A stretch of DNA of 17,486 bases from DATKCA01 sp035544675 (GTDB lineage: Bacteria > Acidobacteriota > Thermoanaerobaculia > Gp7-AA8), in the NCBI GenBank assembly GCA_035544675.1, contig DATKCA010000057.1, forward strand, positions 1 to 17,486, in the 5' to 3' direction. A model generated the notes under the pieces. The model was not told the DNA's origin. It searched no databases and worked only from the letters and a program-made list of their open reading frames with translations. The position numbers were made by a program, and so were the translations under genes. This document shows positions 7,506 to 15,070 of this stretch, in pieces. The number at the start of each line of letters is the position of its first letter. Position 1 is the stretch's first letter.

Positions 7506-8675
7506 TTACAGGCCGGCCTTCACCTCGTCGAAGAACGCGATCAGCTTGGGAGAGAACGCGCGCTGGTCCAGGCGCAGCCTCCGGTTGATCTTCAGCGCCG
7601 CCTCGAAGTCGCTCCTGGCCTCGCTGAGCAGCGCGCCGGAGTCGCGAGAGAGCATGGCCCGCGTGTAGCGAGTGCATCCGCGCAGCAGGTACGCCTCGCC
7701 CGACGCACTCGTGTCCAGGATCGACGTGAGGGCGCGCTCGGAGACTTCGAACCGGCCGCTCGCGTAGGCGCGATACGCGGACTCGAGCTGAGAGCGAACG
7801 CTCACTTTCGGATCGGTGATGATCTCCGTCAAGGACCTGGTCGCGCTCAGAGTCTCGACGGTTGGCTCGGTGAGCTGCGGCCTCACCGTTTCGGCCATGA
7901 CCGCTTCGGCAACGACCGTTTCAGCCGCTGCGGGCGGAGGCGTCGCGACGAGGGGCGTCGCGACGAGGGGCGGCGCGTCGACGATCACCGGCGACGGTGT
8001 GATCTGGGCCGCCTTGATGGCCGGCTTCGACGCCGCGGGCCGGGCCAGCCTCCGCTTCTTCGCATCATCGGCCGCCCTGGCAAACAGATCGCGAGCCTGC
8101 CCGGCGATCTCCGCGGCGTTGTTGTAGGCGCGGATGTCCGATCCAGCGGAATTGAATACGCCCAGTGCCTCCTGCAGCTTCCTCTGGGCGGCGCGATACG
8201 ACTCGCTGCGGTCTCCACCGTCCGACAGCGCCTGAGCCTGCCCGGACAGCGCCTGGTTCAGCGCCGAATCGGCAGCCTTCTTCGAATCGGCGGCCGCGGC
8301 CCTGGCGTTGCGAACCTTCTCCGTCTGCGCTCGCGCGACCCAGTCCCGAAGTTTCGGGTAGTACTCGGTCCTGGAGATGGCGCCCTGATCTTCCGAGGTT
8401 TTCCACTCGCGCAACGCGCCATCGACATCGCCGGAGTTGAACTTCGCGATGCCCAGCCAGAAGTGCGGCACGTAGGTGATGATCTGATTCTTGGCCCGCA
8501 CGGCCGTGCTCTCGGTCGGCATTTCGGCGAGCGCCTTCTGCAGGGCCGGGATGGCCTCCGCGTAGTTCGACGCGTTCACCGCTTTGACGCCGCGGTTATA
8601 CGAGTCCCACCACTTCTCCGGCGCCGCCGACAGCGGCATGGCCACGAGGCACAGCGCGAGCGCGACCTGCCTCAC
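7506..8675 (-). CDS. secreted TPR-like protein paired with the Ser/Thr kinase
   Basis: The 389-residue protein has a signal peptide (1-18, ending LSAA) and a helical N-terminal region with TPR-like repeats (about 22-110). An Ala/Lys/Gln-rich, coiled-coil-like segment follows (about 115-205), then a Pro/Ala/Val-rich linker (about 210-275) and a second helical domain (about 285-389) containing AYLLRGC. The linker holds a 15-bp tandem duplication (7939-7968) encoding PLVAT twice. The GTG start at 8675 overlaps the kinase stop in a GTGA arrangement and has GGAGG upstream on its strand, so the two genes are translationally coupled. This suggests that the periplasmic protein interacts with the extracytoplasmic part of the kinase. 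I do not recognise a named family for the whole protein. Confidence 0.85.
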   Translation of the reverse strand: MRQVALALCLVAMPLSAAPEKWWDSYNRGVKAVNASNYAEAIPALQKALAEMPTESTAVRAKNQIITYVPHFWLGIAKFNSGDVDGALREWKTSEDQGAISRTEYYPKLRDWVARAQTEKVRNARAAAADSKKAADSALNQALSGQAQALSDGGDRSESYRAAQRKLQEALGVFNSAGSDIRAYNNAAEIAGQARDLFARAADDAKKRRLARPAASKPAIKAAQITPSPVIVDAPPLVATPLVATPPPAAAETVVAEAVMAETVRPQLTEPTVETLSATRSLTEIITDPKVSVRSQLESAYRAYASGRFEVSERALTSILDTSASGEAYLLRGCTRYTRAMLSRDSGALLSEARSDFEAALKINRRLRLDQRAFSPKLIAFFDEVKAGL

Positions 8676-10252
8676 CGCTGTCCTCCGAACACTGGCAGCG
8701 GCGCCGACTCCGCGCTCGTGAACTGGACGTTCAGCATCGCGTCACGACCGGCGGCGACATCGACGGTGCGCGTGATCGGCTTTCGGAAATTCGGATTGGA
8801 CAGCGTGACCTCGTATCGACCGGGTGCGAGGTCGACCGGCGCGGGCGTCACCAGCTCGATCTCCATGCTCTTCCCGCTGTTCAGGTCACGAATGCTCGTC
8901 ACGTTCGCCCACGGAAACGCGTGGATGGCCAACCGGCCCGTCGGCTGCGCGATGATGGACGCTTGTGAAATGGCCGGACGGTCCTTCTTCACCACCGGCG
9001 CCGGCACTTCGTCGCGCTGCAGCATGAGCGCCGTTCCGGCGACCAGGGCGACGGTGGCCGCGATCGCGCCGATCGTCATGCGCACTTTGAATCGCTGGAT
9101 GACCGGCACGGGCCCGGCCGCAGTCAGCACCGTCTCGGCCTCCAGCTCGGCTGATTCCGTCAGGACCGTCGACTCGTCGCCGTCCAGCGGCGTCACCGCC
9201 GTCGGGGCATTCGGATCGACTTCGATCGCGCGCACCGTCGCTTCCTCGGGCTGCGTCAGCGTGGCCTTGCCTGGCAGCGCCGCGCCGCTCTTCTCGTCGA
9301 GAGAAGGAATGAGCGTCTCGAGCGCCTGCGCGAAGTTGCGCGCAGTCGGAAATCGCTTGCTGCGATCCTTTTCCAGCGAGCGCCGGATCAGGAACTCCAT
9401 CTCCGGCGACGCCGTCACGTTCGGGTTGACCTCCCGCAATGCCCGCGGGCGCTCCGAAGCGTGCATGAGCAGATACCCGTGCGGCGTCTCGGCCTGGAAC
9501 GGCGCCACACCGGTGAGCATCTCGAAGAGCACGATCCCGAACGAGTAGAGATCGGCGCGGCCGTCGATCCGCTCCCCTTCTGCCAGCATCCCCAGGTGCT
9601 CGGGCGAGCAGTACTTCCACTTGCCGACGAACATACCGGTCTTCGTCTTCTCGTCGGTCTCATCGCCCCACTGCTTGGCGATGCCCAGATCGATGATCTT
9701 GACGCGCTCCTCACCATCGTTGTCGCGGGTGATCATCAGGTTCTCGGGGCTGATGTCGCGGTGCACGATGCCGGCGCGATGAATCGCGTCGAGACCGAGC
9801 AGAGCCTGAACCGCGATCTTCGCCGCATAACGCGCCGATAGCGGGCCGCGCTGCTCGAGCAGCTCGTGCAGGTTGATGCCCTCGATGTACTCCCACACCA
9901 TGTAGCGCGAGTCGGCTTCGAGCGTCGAGAAATCGAACAGCGTGGCGACGTTGGGATGATTGATCCGGGTCGCCAGCCTGGCCTCGCGCAGGAAGCGATC
10001 GTGCGCGGTCGGGTCGCTGGCCACGTTCGCGCGCATCAGCTTCACCACGCGCACGGCGTTCAGGTGGATGTGGACGACCTTGAAAACCTCGCCCATCCCG
10101 CCCACGCCGAGGCGGGACAGGATCTGGTATTTGCCATCGATCGGAACCTCCAGGTATTTGCGGAGGAAATCCGTGATCGGTTCGCCGCAGAAAGGACACG
10201 CCTTGTATGAGGGCGCGATCTCCGATCTGCAATGAATGCAGTAGAAGGCCAT
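8672..10252 (-). CDS. transmembrane Ser/Thr protein kinase with N-terminal zinc ribbon and C-terminal PEGA-like domain
   Basis: The 526-residue protein starts with a zinc ribbon, Cys5/Cys8 and Cys19/Cys22. The Hanks-type kinase domain (about 42-315) has GVGGMG (49-54), Lys71, Glu90, the catalytic loop HRDISPEN (164-171), DLG (188-190) in place of DFG, and SPEHL (216-220). An acidic Thr-rich juxtamembrane region follows, then one membrane span (about 392-411), and about 110 periplasmic residues whose end resembles a PEGA domain. All catalytic residues are present, so the kinase should be active; the Phe-to-Leu change in DFG is tolerated in many bacterial kinases. The gene overlaps the secreted TPR-like gene by 4 nt, its likely partner. 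The ATG start at 10252 begins directly at the zinc ribbon. A minus-strand TATAAT lies at 10286-10291. The ligand and targets are unknown. Confidence 0.94.
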   Translation of the reverse strand: MAFYCIHCRSEIAPSYKACPFCGEPITDFLRKYLEVPIDGKYQILSRLGVGGMGEVFKVVHIHLNAVRVVKLMRANVASDPTAHDRFLREARLATRINHPNVATLFDFSTLEADSRYMVWEYIEGINLHELLEQRGPLSARYAAKIAVQALLGLDAIHRAGIVHRDISPENLMITRDNDGEERVKIIDLGIAKQWGDETDEKTKTGMFVGKWKYCSPEHLGMLAEGERIDGRADLYSFGIVLFEMLTGVAPFQAETPHGYLLMHASERPRALREVNPNVTASPEMEFLIRRSLEKDRSKRFPTARNFAQALETLIPSLDEKSGAALPGKATLTQPEEATVRAIEVDPNAPTAVTPLDGDESTVLTESAELEAETVLTAAGPVPVIQRFKVRMTIGAIAATVALVAGTALMLQRDEVPAPVVKKDRPAISQASIIAQPTGRLAIHAFPWANVTSIRDLNSGKSMEIELVTPAPVDLAPGRYEVTLSNPNFRKPITRTVDVAAGRDAMLNVQFTSAESAPLPVFGGQR

Positions 10253-10285
10253 GATATGGAGTTGGTTGGGGACCTAGCGCCGCAA

Positions 10286-10291
10286 ATTATA
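10286..10291 (-). promoter_or_regulatory. -10 element of the kinase operon
   Basis: A perfect TATAAT is present on the minus strand 34 nt upstream of the kinase ATG, in the 49-base gap between divergent genes. The -35 region is poor (T-rich, within the YjbQ-family gene). The same AT-rich patch could serve a weak divergent plus-strand promoter for that gene. Confidence 0.45.
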
Positions 10292-10301
10292 TGCTGCCGT
10301 T

Positions 10302-10694
10302 GTGCGAGAGAAAACCATTTTTATTAGGTCCACCGACCGCGAGCAGATCCTCCTCGTGACCCCACAGGTTCAAAGCGCTCTGGCCGGCCTCAGCGCGGGA
10401 GATGGAGTCTGCACCCTCGTCACACCCCACACCACCTGCGCCCTCTCCGTCAACGAGAACGCCGATCCGGACGTCCCCACCGACCTGACCAGCGCCCTCC
10501 GGGCCATGATCCCGGCCGTTTCCTTCCGGCACGGCGAGGGGAACTCTGATGCTCACCTGCTTTCCATGATCATCGGAACCTCCCTGTCGTGGCCGTATCG
10601 CCAGGGAAAACTGATCCTCGGGACCTGGCAGGGCATCTACTTCGTCGAGCTCGACGGGCCGCGGGAGCGGAAGATCACGGTGTACGTCGTGTAA
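10302..10694 (+). CDS. yjbQ: YjbQ family (UPF0047) protein
   Basis: The 130-residue protein matches the YjbQ/UPF0047 family throughout: TPHTTCALSVNENADPDV (41-58), HGEGNSDAHL (77-86) and LGTWQGIYFVELDGPRERK (105-123). Conserved His and Asp residues lie in these blocks. E. coli YjbQ has been linked to weak thiamine-phosphate synthase activity, but the physiological role of the family is unsettled. The start is a GTG at 10302 with no ribosome-binding site upstream; the nearby ATG at 10291 is out of frame. The gene may be translated from a leaderless or very short-leader transcript. It is convergent with the amidohydrolase gene, 13 nt between stops. Confidence 0.9.
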   Translation: MREKTIFIRSTDREQILLVTPQVQSALAGLSAGDGVCTLVTPHTTCALSVNENADPDVPTDLTSALRAMIPAVSFRHGEGNSDAHLLSMIIGTSLSWPYRQGKLILGTWQGIYFVELDGPRERKITVYVV

Positions 10695-10698
10695 CGGC

Positions 10699-10714
10699 CC
10701 GGTGTCCTCACCGG
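10699..10714. repeat. palindromic repeat, family 1 (copy d)
   Basis: CCGGTG and CACCGG form a 6-bp stem around a TCCT loop; the core GGTGTCCTCACC is at 10701-10712. It fills the gap between two convergent genes and contributes the TGA stop (10708-10710) of the amidohydrolase on the minus strand. It could act as a bidirectional transcription stop. Confidence 0.7.
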
Positions 10715-12306
10715 CGGACGGCGGCCGGCACGGCCGCCGCTCCACGCAAGACGATCCCCGGCCGCGCCGCAGTCACCCTGCCTTCGTCCACGACCAGCAC
10801 TCCGTTCACGAGCACGTGCGACACGCCGACCGCATATTGATGCGGCTTCTCGAACGTGGCGCGATCGGCGACGATCTTCGGATCGAAGACGGCCAGGTCG
10901 GCCTTCATGCCGGGACGGACGAGTCCGCGGTCGTGGATCCCGACGCGCCCGGCCGGCATCGAAGTCATCTTGCGCACGGCCTCCTCGAGGGTGAGCACCT
11001 TCTGCTCGCGCACGTAACGGCCGAGGACGCGCGCGAACGTGCCGTAGCTTCGGGGATGCGGAGAGTTCTTGCCGAACACGGGCACCTCGCCGTCCGAGGC
11101 GACCATCGTTGCCGGATGCCTGAGGATGCGTACGACGTCGTCCTCGCTCATGGTGTGGTAGATGCCGCGGACCTGTCCGGCTTCGAGCAGCGCGATCACG
11201 ACATCCGCGGCGCTCTCCACCGTCACGTCCTTCCCGCGCATGCGCACGACATCGGCGAGCGTCTTCCCCGCCAGCGCCGGCTCGGCTTCGGCCCAGGCAA
11301 TCTGCACGTTCTTCGGCTCGCCGCCGCCGCGGTCGAAGCGGATGTTCTCGATGATCGCCTCACGGATGCGCGTGCGCGCCGCCGGATCCTCGAAGCGCCG
11401 CAGCATCTCGTTGCGGCCGCCCTCGAGCGCCCAGCGCGGCAGCAGCGCCGTGAGGCTGGTCTGCGACGCCGTGTAAGGATACTGATCGCTGCCCACGTCC
11501 ACGCCTCGCGCGCGCGCCTCGTCGACCAGTTTCAGCGTCTCGGCGCTCAGGCCCCAGTTCCTCACGCCGGCGACCTTGTGGTGCGTGATCATCGTGGGGA
11601 GACCGCCTTCTTCACCGATGCGAATCGTCTCCCGCACGCTGTCTACGACCTGCGCGGCTTCGTTGCGCATGTGTGAGGTGTGGATTCCGCCCATCTCCCC
11701 GGCCACCCGCGCCAGCTCCACGATCTCCTCGGTCGGTGTGAACGTGCCGGGGACGTAGAACAGACCGGTGCTCAGACCGAACGCGCCCTCGCGCATGGCC
11801 TGTCGCACGATGCCCTTCATCCTCTCGATCTCTTCCGGGGTGGCTTTCCGGTCGGCGGAGCCGACTACGCGCTGCCGCACGCTCCCCTGCCCGATGAACG
11901 CGGCCATGTTCGGCGACGTCTTCGCCGCCGCAATGCGGTCGAAGAATTCGCCGAGAGGCACGGGGGAGCCGCCATCATGTCCTTCGAAGAGAGTGGTGAC
12001 CCCCTGGAGGATGTAGTTGTCGGCGCTCGGCGTCTCGAAGATGCCGCGCCGCGCATGCGTGTGCAGGTCGATGAAGCCGGGCGCGACGACGGTGTCGCGG
12101 GCGTCGATCACACGGGTCGCGGTTCCCTCGATCCGGCGGCTGACCGCGACGATCTCATCACCCCGGACCGCGATTTCCCCGCGGAACCACGGCGCACCGG
12201 TACCGTCGACGATGCGGGCGTTCCGGATGATGACGTCGTAGGTCTGGGCGGAAAGAGAGAGCGGCAGCAGAAGGATGGCCAGGAGAAGGCGGCAGATTTG
12301 GCGCAT
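10708..12306 (-). CDS. secreted D-aminoacylase-family amidohydrolase (N-acyl-D-amino-acid deacylase-like)
   Basis: The 532-residue enzyme has a signal peptide (1-20, ending LSA-Q), so it acts outside the cytoplasm. It has the amidohydrolase fold of the D-aminoacylase family: PGFIDLHTHARR (76-87), IHTSHMRNE (208-216), THHKVAG (241-247), SDQYPY (273-278) and VASDGE (402-407). Metal ligands His82, His84, His212, His242 or His243, and Asp405 are in place. At the position where the characterised D-aminoacylase has a metal-binding Cys (GNCG), this protein reads GHDG (His110). Metal content and substrate may therefore differ from the N-acyl-D-amino-acid enzyme. The stop codon lies inside a palindromic repeat. 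The gene is divergent from the flavoprotein gene with 64 nt between starts. Confidence 0.88.
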   Translation of the reverse strand: MRQICRLLLAILLLPLSLSAQTYDVIIRNARIVDGTGAPWFRGEIAVRGDEIVAVSRRIEGTATRVIDARDTVVAPGFIDLHTHARRGIFETPSADNYILQGVTTLFEGHDGGSPVPLGEFFDRIAAAKTSPNMAAFIGQGSVRQRVVGSADRKATPEEIERMKGIVRQAMREGAFGLSTGLFYVPGTFTPTEEIVELARVAGEMGGIHTSHMRNEAAQVVDSVRETIRIGEEGGLPTMITHHKVAGVRNWGLSAETLKLVDEARARGVDVGSDQYPYTASQTSLTALLPRWALEGGRNEMLRRFEDPAARTRIREAIIENIRFDRGGGEPKNVQIAWAEAEPALAGKTLADVVRMRGKDVTVESAADVVIALLEAGQVRGIYHTMSEDDVVRILRHPATMVASDGEVPVFGKNSPHPRSYGTFARVLGRYVREQKVLTLEEAVRKMTSMPAGRVGIHDRGLVRPGMKADLAVFDPKIVADRATFEKPHQYAVGVSHVLVNGVLVVDEGRVTAARPGIVLRGAAAVPAAVRR

Positions 12307-12334
12307 GACCCTGCAATTTTAGTGCGACCCGCTC

Positions 12335-12363
12335 TTGACAGCGACACCGCCTCCGCATAACCG
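12335..12363 (+). promoter_or_regulatory. candidate promoter of the flavoprotein gene, leaderless transcript
   Basis: A perfect TTGACA (12335-12340) is followed after 15 bases by CATAAC (12356-12361) or after 17 by TAACCG (12358-12363). Either predicts a start within a few bases of the ATG at 12371. No ribosome-binding site is present, which is consistent with leaderless translation. Confidence 0.45.
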
Positions 12364-12370
12364 TTACGCC

Positions 12371-13798
12371 ATGCCAGAAAAATTTGATGTGGTCGTCATC
12401 GGCGGCGGTACTGCCGGACTCGTCACCGCCTCGGGTTGCGCGCGTCTCGGACGCCGTGTCGCCATGATCGAGAAGGAAAAGCTGGGAGGCGATTGTCTCT
12501 GGACCGGATGCGTGCCGACGAAGTCGCTGGTGGCGTCGGCGAAGCTCGCCCATCAGATGCGCCACGCCAACGACTGGGGCCTGGAGGCGGTCACGCCGCG
12601 CATCACACCGCGGTCGATCATGGATTCGATGCGCGAGGCCATCCGCATCACCTCGAAACACGACGATCCCGAGAAGTTCCGCAAGCTCGGCATCGACGTC
12701 ATCGAGGGGAATGCGCGCCTCGTGGCCAGGGATGCCGTGGAAGTGGCCGGCCGCCGGCTGGAAGCCAAGGACATCGTCATCGCCACCGGCTCGCGCACGT
12801 CGGTGCCTCCGGTGGAAGGATTGAAGGAGGCAGGCTTCCTCGATCACGTCTCGTTCCTCGAACAGAACGAGTTCCCGAAGAGCCTCATGGTCCTCGGCGG
12901 CGGCTACATCGGCGTCGAGTTCGCTCAGGTCTTCCGCCGGTTCGGCGTCGAAGTGACGGTCGTGGAGATGCTCGACGACATCATCAACAAGGAAGACCGC
13001 GACGTCATCTCCCGGGTCGGCCAGTACCTCGCCGAAGAGGGAATCGTCGTCCGAACCGGTTGGACCGTGAAGAAGGTGCGCGCGGAGAATGGCAGGAAGA
13101 TCGCCCGGATCGAGAACAAGAGCGGACAGGCCGAGGAGATCTCGGTCGACGAGATCTTCGTGGCCTCGGGTCGTCGCGGCAACATCGAGAACATCGGGCT
13201 CGAGGAAGCGGGGGTGAAGACGCACAAGTCGTGGGTCGTCGTCGATAAATACCTCCAGACCAGCGTCCCGCGCATCTGGGCGTGCGGCGACATTCACGGC
13301 GGGCCGGCCTTCACGCATGTGGCCGCTTACGAAGCGGTGAAGCTCGTGCGCAACATGCTCTTCCCCGGGAAGTCCGCGGTCTCCTATGACAACGTTCCCT
13401 GGGGCCTGTACACCGACCCCGAGGTCGGTCACGTGGGGATGACGGAAGAGGAAGCGCGCGCGGCGTACGGCGACGACGTTCGCACGTACAAAGTGGAGAT
13501 GGCCGAAGTCGATCGCGCGGTCACCGATCGCACGACGAAGGGATTCGTGAAGTTCGTCGTCGACAAGAAGGGAAAGATCCTCGGCGGCCACATCCTGAGT
13601 ACCCAGGCCTCGGCGCTGATCGAGCAGGTCGTGCTGGCCAGGAAGAAGAACGCGTCGATCGGCGAGATCGCCCAGCTGGTCTCGGCCTACCCGTCACTGC
13701 CCGATGCATTGCAGAAAGCGGCGGCCATGCACTACCAGAACCTGAGCTCGAGCTGGGTTGGCTCGCTGGGCAAGAGAATCGCCGCCTGGTCGCAGTAG
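12371..13798 (+). CDS. FAD-dependent pyridine nucleotide-disulfide oxidoreductase, mercuric-reductase/lipoamide-dehydrogenase-like
   Basis: The 475-residue flavoprotein has an N-terminal FAD motif GGGTAG (11-16) and the redox-active disulfide GGDCLWTGCVPTKS (Cys42 and Cys47). A second dinucleotide motif GGGYIGVEFAQ follows mid-chain, then the FAD site WACGDI and a C-terminal dimerisation domain. In true lipoamide dehydrogenase and MerA-type enzymes the dimer domain supplies a catalytic His-Glu pair (HPTxxE). Here the site reads AYPSLPD (439-445), with Tyr440 and Asp445. The enzyme is therefore probably not a standard lipoamide dehydrogenase and its substrate is unknown. No terminal Cys pair or heavy-metal domain typical of MerA is present. 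The ATG at 12371 is preferred over the TTG at 12335, which lies in the -35 hexamer. No dehydrogenase complex subunits are nearby. Confidence 0.88.
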   Translation: MPEKFDVVVIGGGTAGLVTASGCARLGRRVAMIEKEKLGGDCLWTGCVPTKSLVASAKLAHQMRHANDWGLEAVTPRITPRSIMDSMREAIRITSKHDDPEKFRKLGIDVIEGNARLVARDAVEVAGRRLEAKDIVIATGSRTSVPPVEGLKEAGFLDHVSFLEQNEFPKSLMVLGGGYIGVEFAQVFRRFGVEVTVVEMLDDIINKEDRDVISRVGQYLAEEGIVVRTGWTVKKVRAENGRKIARIENKSGQAEEISVDEIFVASGRRGNIENIGLEEAGVKTHKSWVVVDKYLQTSVPRIWACGDIHGGPAFTHVAAYEAVKLVRNMLFPGKSAVSYDNVPWGLYTDPEVGHVGMTEEEARAAYGDDVRTYKVEMAEVDRAVTDRTTKGFVKFVVDKKGKILGGHILSTQASALIEQVVLARKKNASIGEIAQLVSAYPSLPDALQKAAAMHYQNLSSSWVGSLGKRIAAWSQ

Positions 13799-13824
13799 TG
13801 GAGCGCCACCATTCCTGAGTGGCG
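13798..13824. repeat. palindromic repeat, family 2 (copy a)
   Basis: GTGGAGCGCCACCATTCC (13798-13815) begins at the last base of the flavoprotein stop codon. CGCCAC (13804-13809) pairs with GTGGCG (13819-13824). It matches the element at 16906-16923 at 17 of 18 positions. Confidence 0.65.
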
Positions 13825-13874
13825 GCGCGTTCGCGGAGAGGCTCGCCGCGGATCCCCATGCGAAGTCACGTGAT

Positions 13875-14558
13875 ATGGTCAGATGGATGGTCGTGCGCCT
13901 CGCCTGTGCAGTCGTGATGCTCACGTGCACGGTCTTCTGTAACAGCGCGTCTCAGGCGTCTCCCGCTCAGGTGAATCGACAAGCCCGGGAAGTGCGCATC
14001 GTCGCGCGGGTGCAACCTGACGCGCTGGACTGCTGGATCGGCGGAGTCAAAGGCCATCACGCCATCGTCTGGGAGGGCGGAAGGGCTTACCGCTGCGCAC
14101 TATTCGCGAGCACGACGAGCGATCGCGACGTGCGCAGAGCCCTCGAATCGGTGGGCGCGCGACCGGGCGAGAATCTGACTCCCGATTCATGGAACGCCCG
14201 CGACGATCGCTCCAACCCCGAGCCGGACAAGCGTGTGGCCGGAACTCCGATCGACGTCTTCGTCGAGTGGAAGGGCTCCGGAAGAAGGATTCCGCTTGCC
14301 GAGCTTCTCGTGGAAGCGGGCCGGGCACGGCCGGCTCTCGACTTCCGCTACGGGGGCAACCAGCGGTTTCAGGAGGACTTCAAATCCGGATGCATCGTCT
14401 GTCTCTATTCGTGTCCCGGCGGCGCCATTGGAAACCATGCTCATCCCATCCGCGACTACGTTCGGGACGGCGTGGTCTATTCTTCGCAGGCACAACGTCT
14501 GCCGCCCGCCGGAACGGCGGTGAGCATCATCTTCAGGGTAAGAACGGAGGCATTGTGA
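13875..14558 (+). CDS. exported YdjY-domain protein with Cys cluster
   Basis: The roughly 227-residue protein has a hydrophobic signal segment (about 5-28) and then a region resembling YdjY-domain proteins: a beta-rich start (VNRQAREVRI), VFVEWKGSGRRIPLAELL, and a conserved end with SGCIVCLYSCPGGAIGN. The cysteine pattern CxxCxxxC could bind metal or take part in redox chemistry, but no function is established for the family. The start is uncertain: ATG at 13875 or 13887 both keep the signal segment, and neither has a good ribosome-binding site. The end overlaps sodC in a GTGA arrangement, so the protein is likely made together with the periplasmic superoxide dismutase. Confidence 0.75.
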   Translation: MVRWMVVRLACAVVMLTCTVFCNSASQASPAQVNRQAREVRIVARVQPDALDCWIGGVKGHHAIVWEGGRAYRCALFASTTSDRDVRRALESVGARPGENLTPDSWNARDDRSNPEPDKRVAGTPIDVFVEWKGSGRRIPLAELLVEAGRARPALDFRYGGNQRFQEDFKSGCIVCLYSCPGGAIGNHAHPIRDYVRDGVVYSSQAQRLPPAGTAVSIIFRVRTEAL

Positions 14559-15070
14559 AACACCTGATCATCACTTCTGCGACGCTCCTCGTGCTTGCCG
14601 CCTGCGCCCATGCGCCGAGCGGACCGATGGCCATGGCCACACTGCAGCCGACGAGCGGACAGACAGCGCAGGGCACGGTCCACTTTCAGGAGCTCGGCAA
14701 CGGCAGCGTCGAGGTGCAGGTCGACCTCAGCGGCGTGGCGCCGGGAGTCCACGGCTTCCATGTCCACGAGAAAGGCGACTGCGGCGACAACGGGAACGCG
14801 GCCGGCGGGCACTTCAACCCCATGAATCACCCCCATGCCGGACCGGACGCGTCATCGCGCCACGCCGGCGACTTCGGCAACGTCACCGCCGACGCGAATG
14901 GACGCGTGCGCACGTCCTTCACCACGCGGTCGATCACCGTTTCGCCCGGCTCGAGCTCTGTCGTCGGACGCGCCGTCATCCTTCACGTGAATCCGGACGA
15001 CCTCACGACGCAGCCCACGGGCAACGCCGGCGGAAGGATCTCCTGCGGCGTGGCGCTGAACAGGCAATGA
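14555..15070 (+). CDS. sodC: periplasmic Cu,Zn superoxide dismutase, lipoprotein
   Basis: SodC dismutates superoxide in the periplasm. The 171-residue precursor has a good lipobox, LAAC, with Cys17 as the lipid anchor. Copper ligands His69, His71, His86 and His144 are present. Zinc ligands His86, His94, His103 and Asp106 have the family spacing (8, 9 and 3). The structural disulfide pair is Cys76 and Cys164. The enzyme should be active and membrane-anchored. The GTG at 14555 has GGAGG at 14546-14550 and overlaps the YdjY-domain gene by 4 nt. The following small gene overlaps its stop as ATGA. The three form a coupled operon. Confidence 0.96.
   Translation: MKHLIITSATLLVLAACAHAPSGPMAMATLQPTSGQTAQGTVHFQELGNGSVEVQVDLSGVAPGVHGFHVHEKGDCGDNGNAAGGHFNPMNHPHAGPDASSRHAGDFGNVTADANGRVRTSFTTRSITVSPGSSSVVGRAVILHVNPDDLTTQPTGNAGGRISCGVALNRQ

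Noticed and set aside
7939..7968. 15-bp tandem duplication as a possible VNTR or regulatory repeat
   Set aside because: There are only two copies, in frame, encoding PLVAT twice in a low-complexity linker; it is more likely linker drift.
10702..12360. Long plus-strand frames opposite the amidohydrolase gene
   Set aside because: The opposite strand encodes a full amidohydrolase with all motifs, and the plus frames have Arg/His/Asp-rich antisense composition.
12158..13591. 477-codon minus-strand frame opposite the flavoprotein
   Set aside because: It runs across the divergent promoter region and is the antisense shadow of a clear flavoprotein gene.
12371..13798. Annotation as the E3 subunit lipoamide dehydrogenase (lpd)
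   Set aside because: The His-Glu catalytic pair is missing and no E1 or E2 genes are adjacent.
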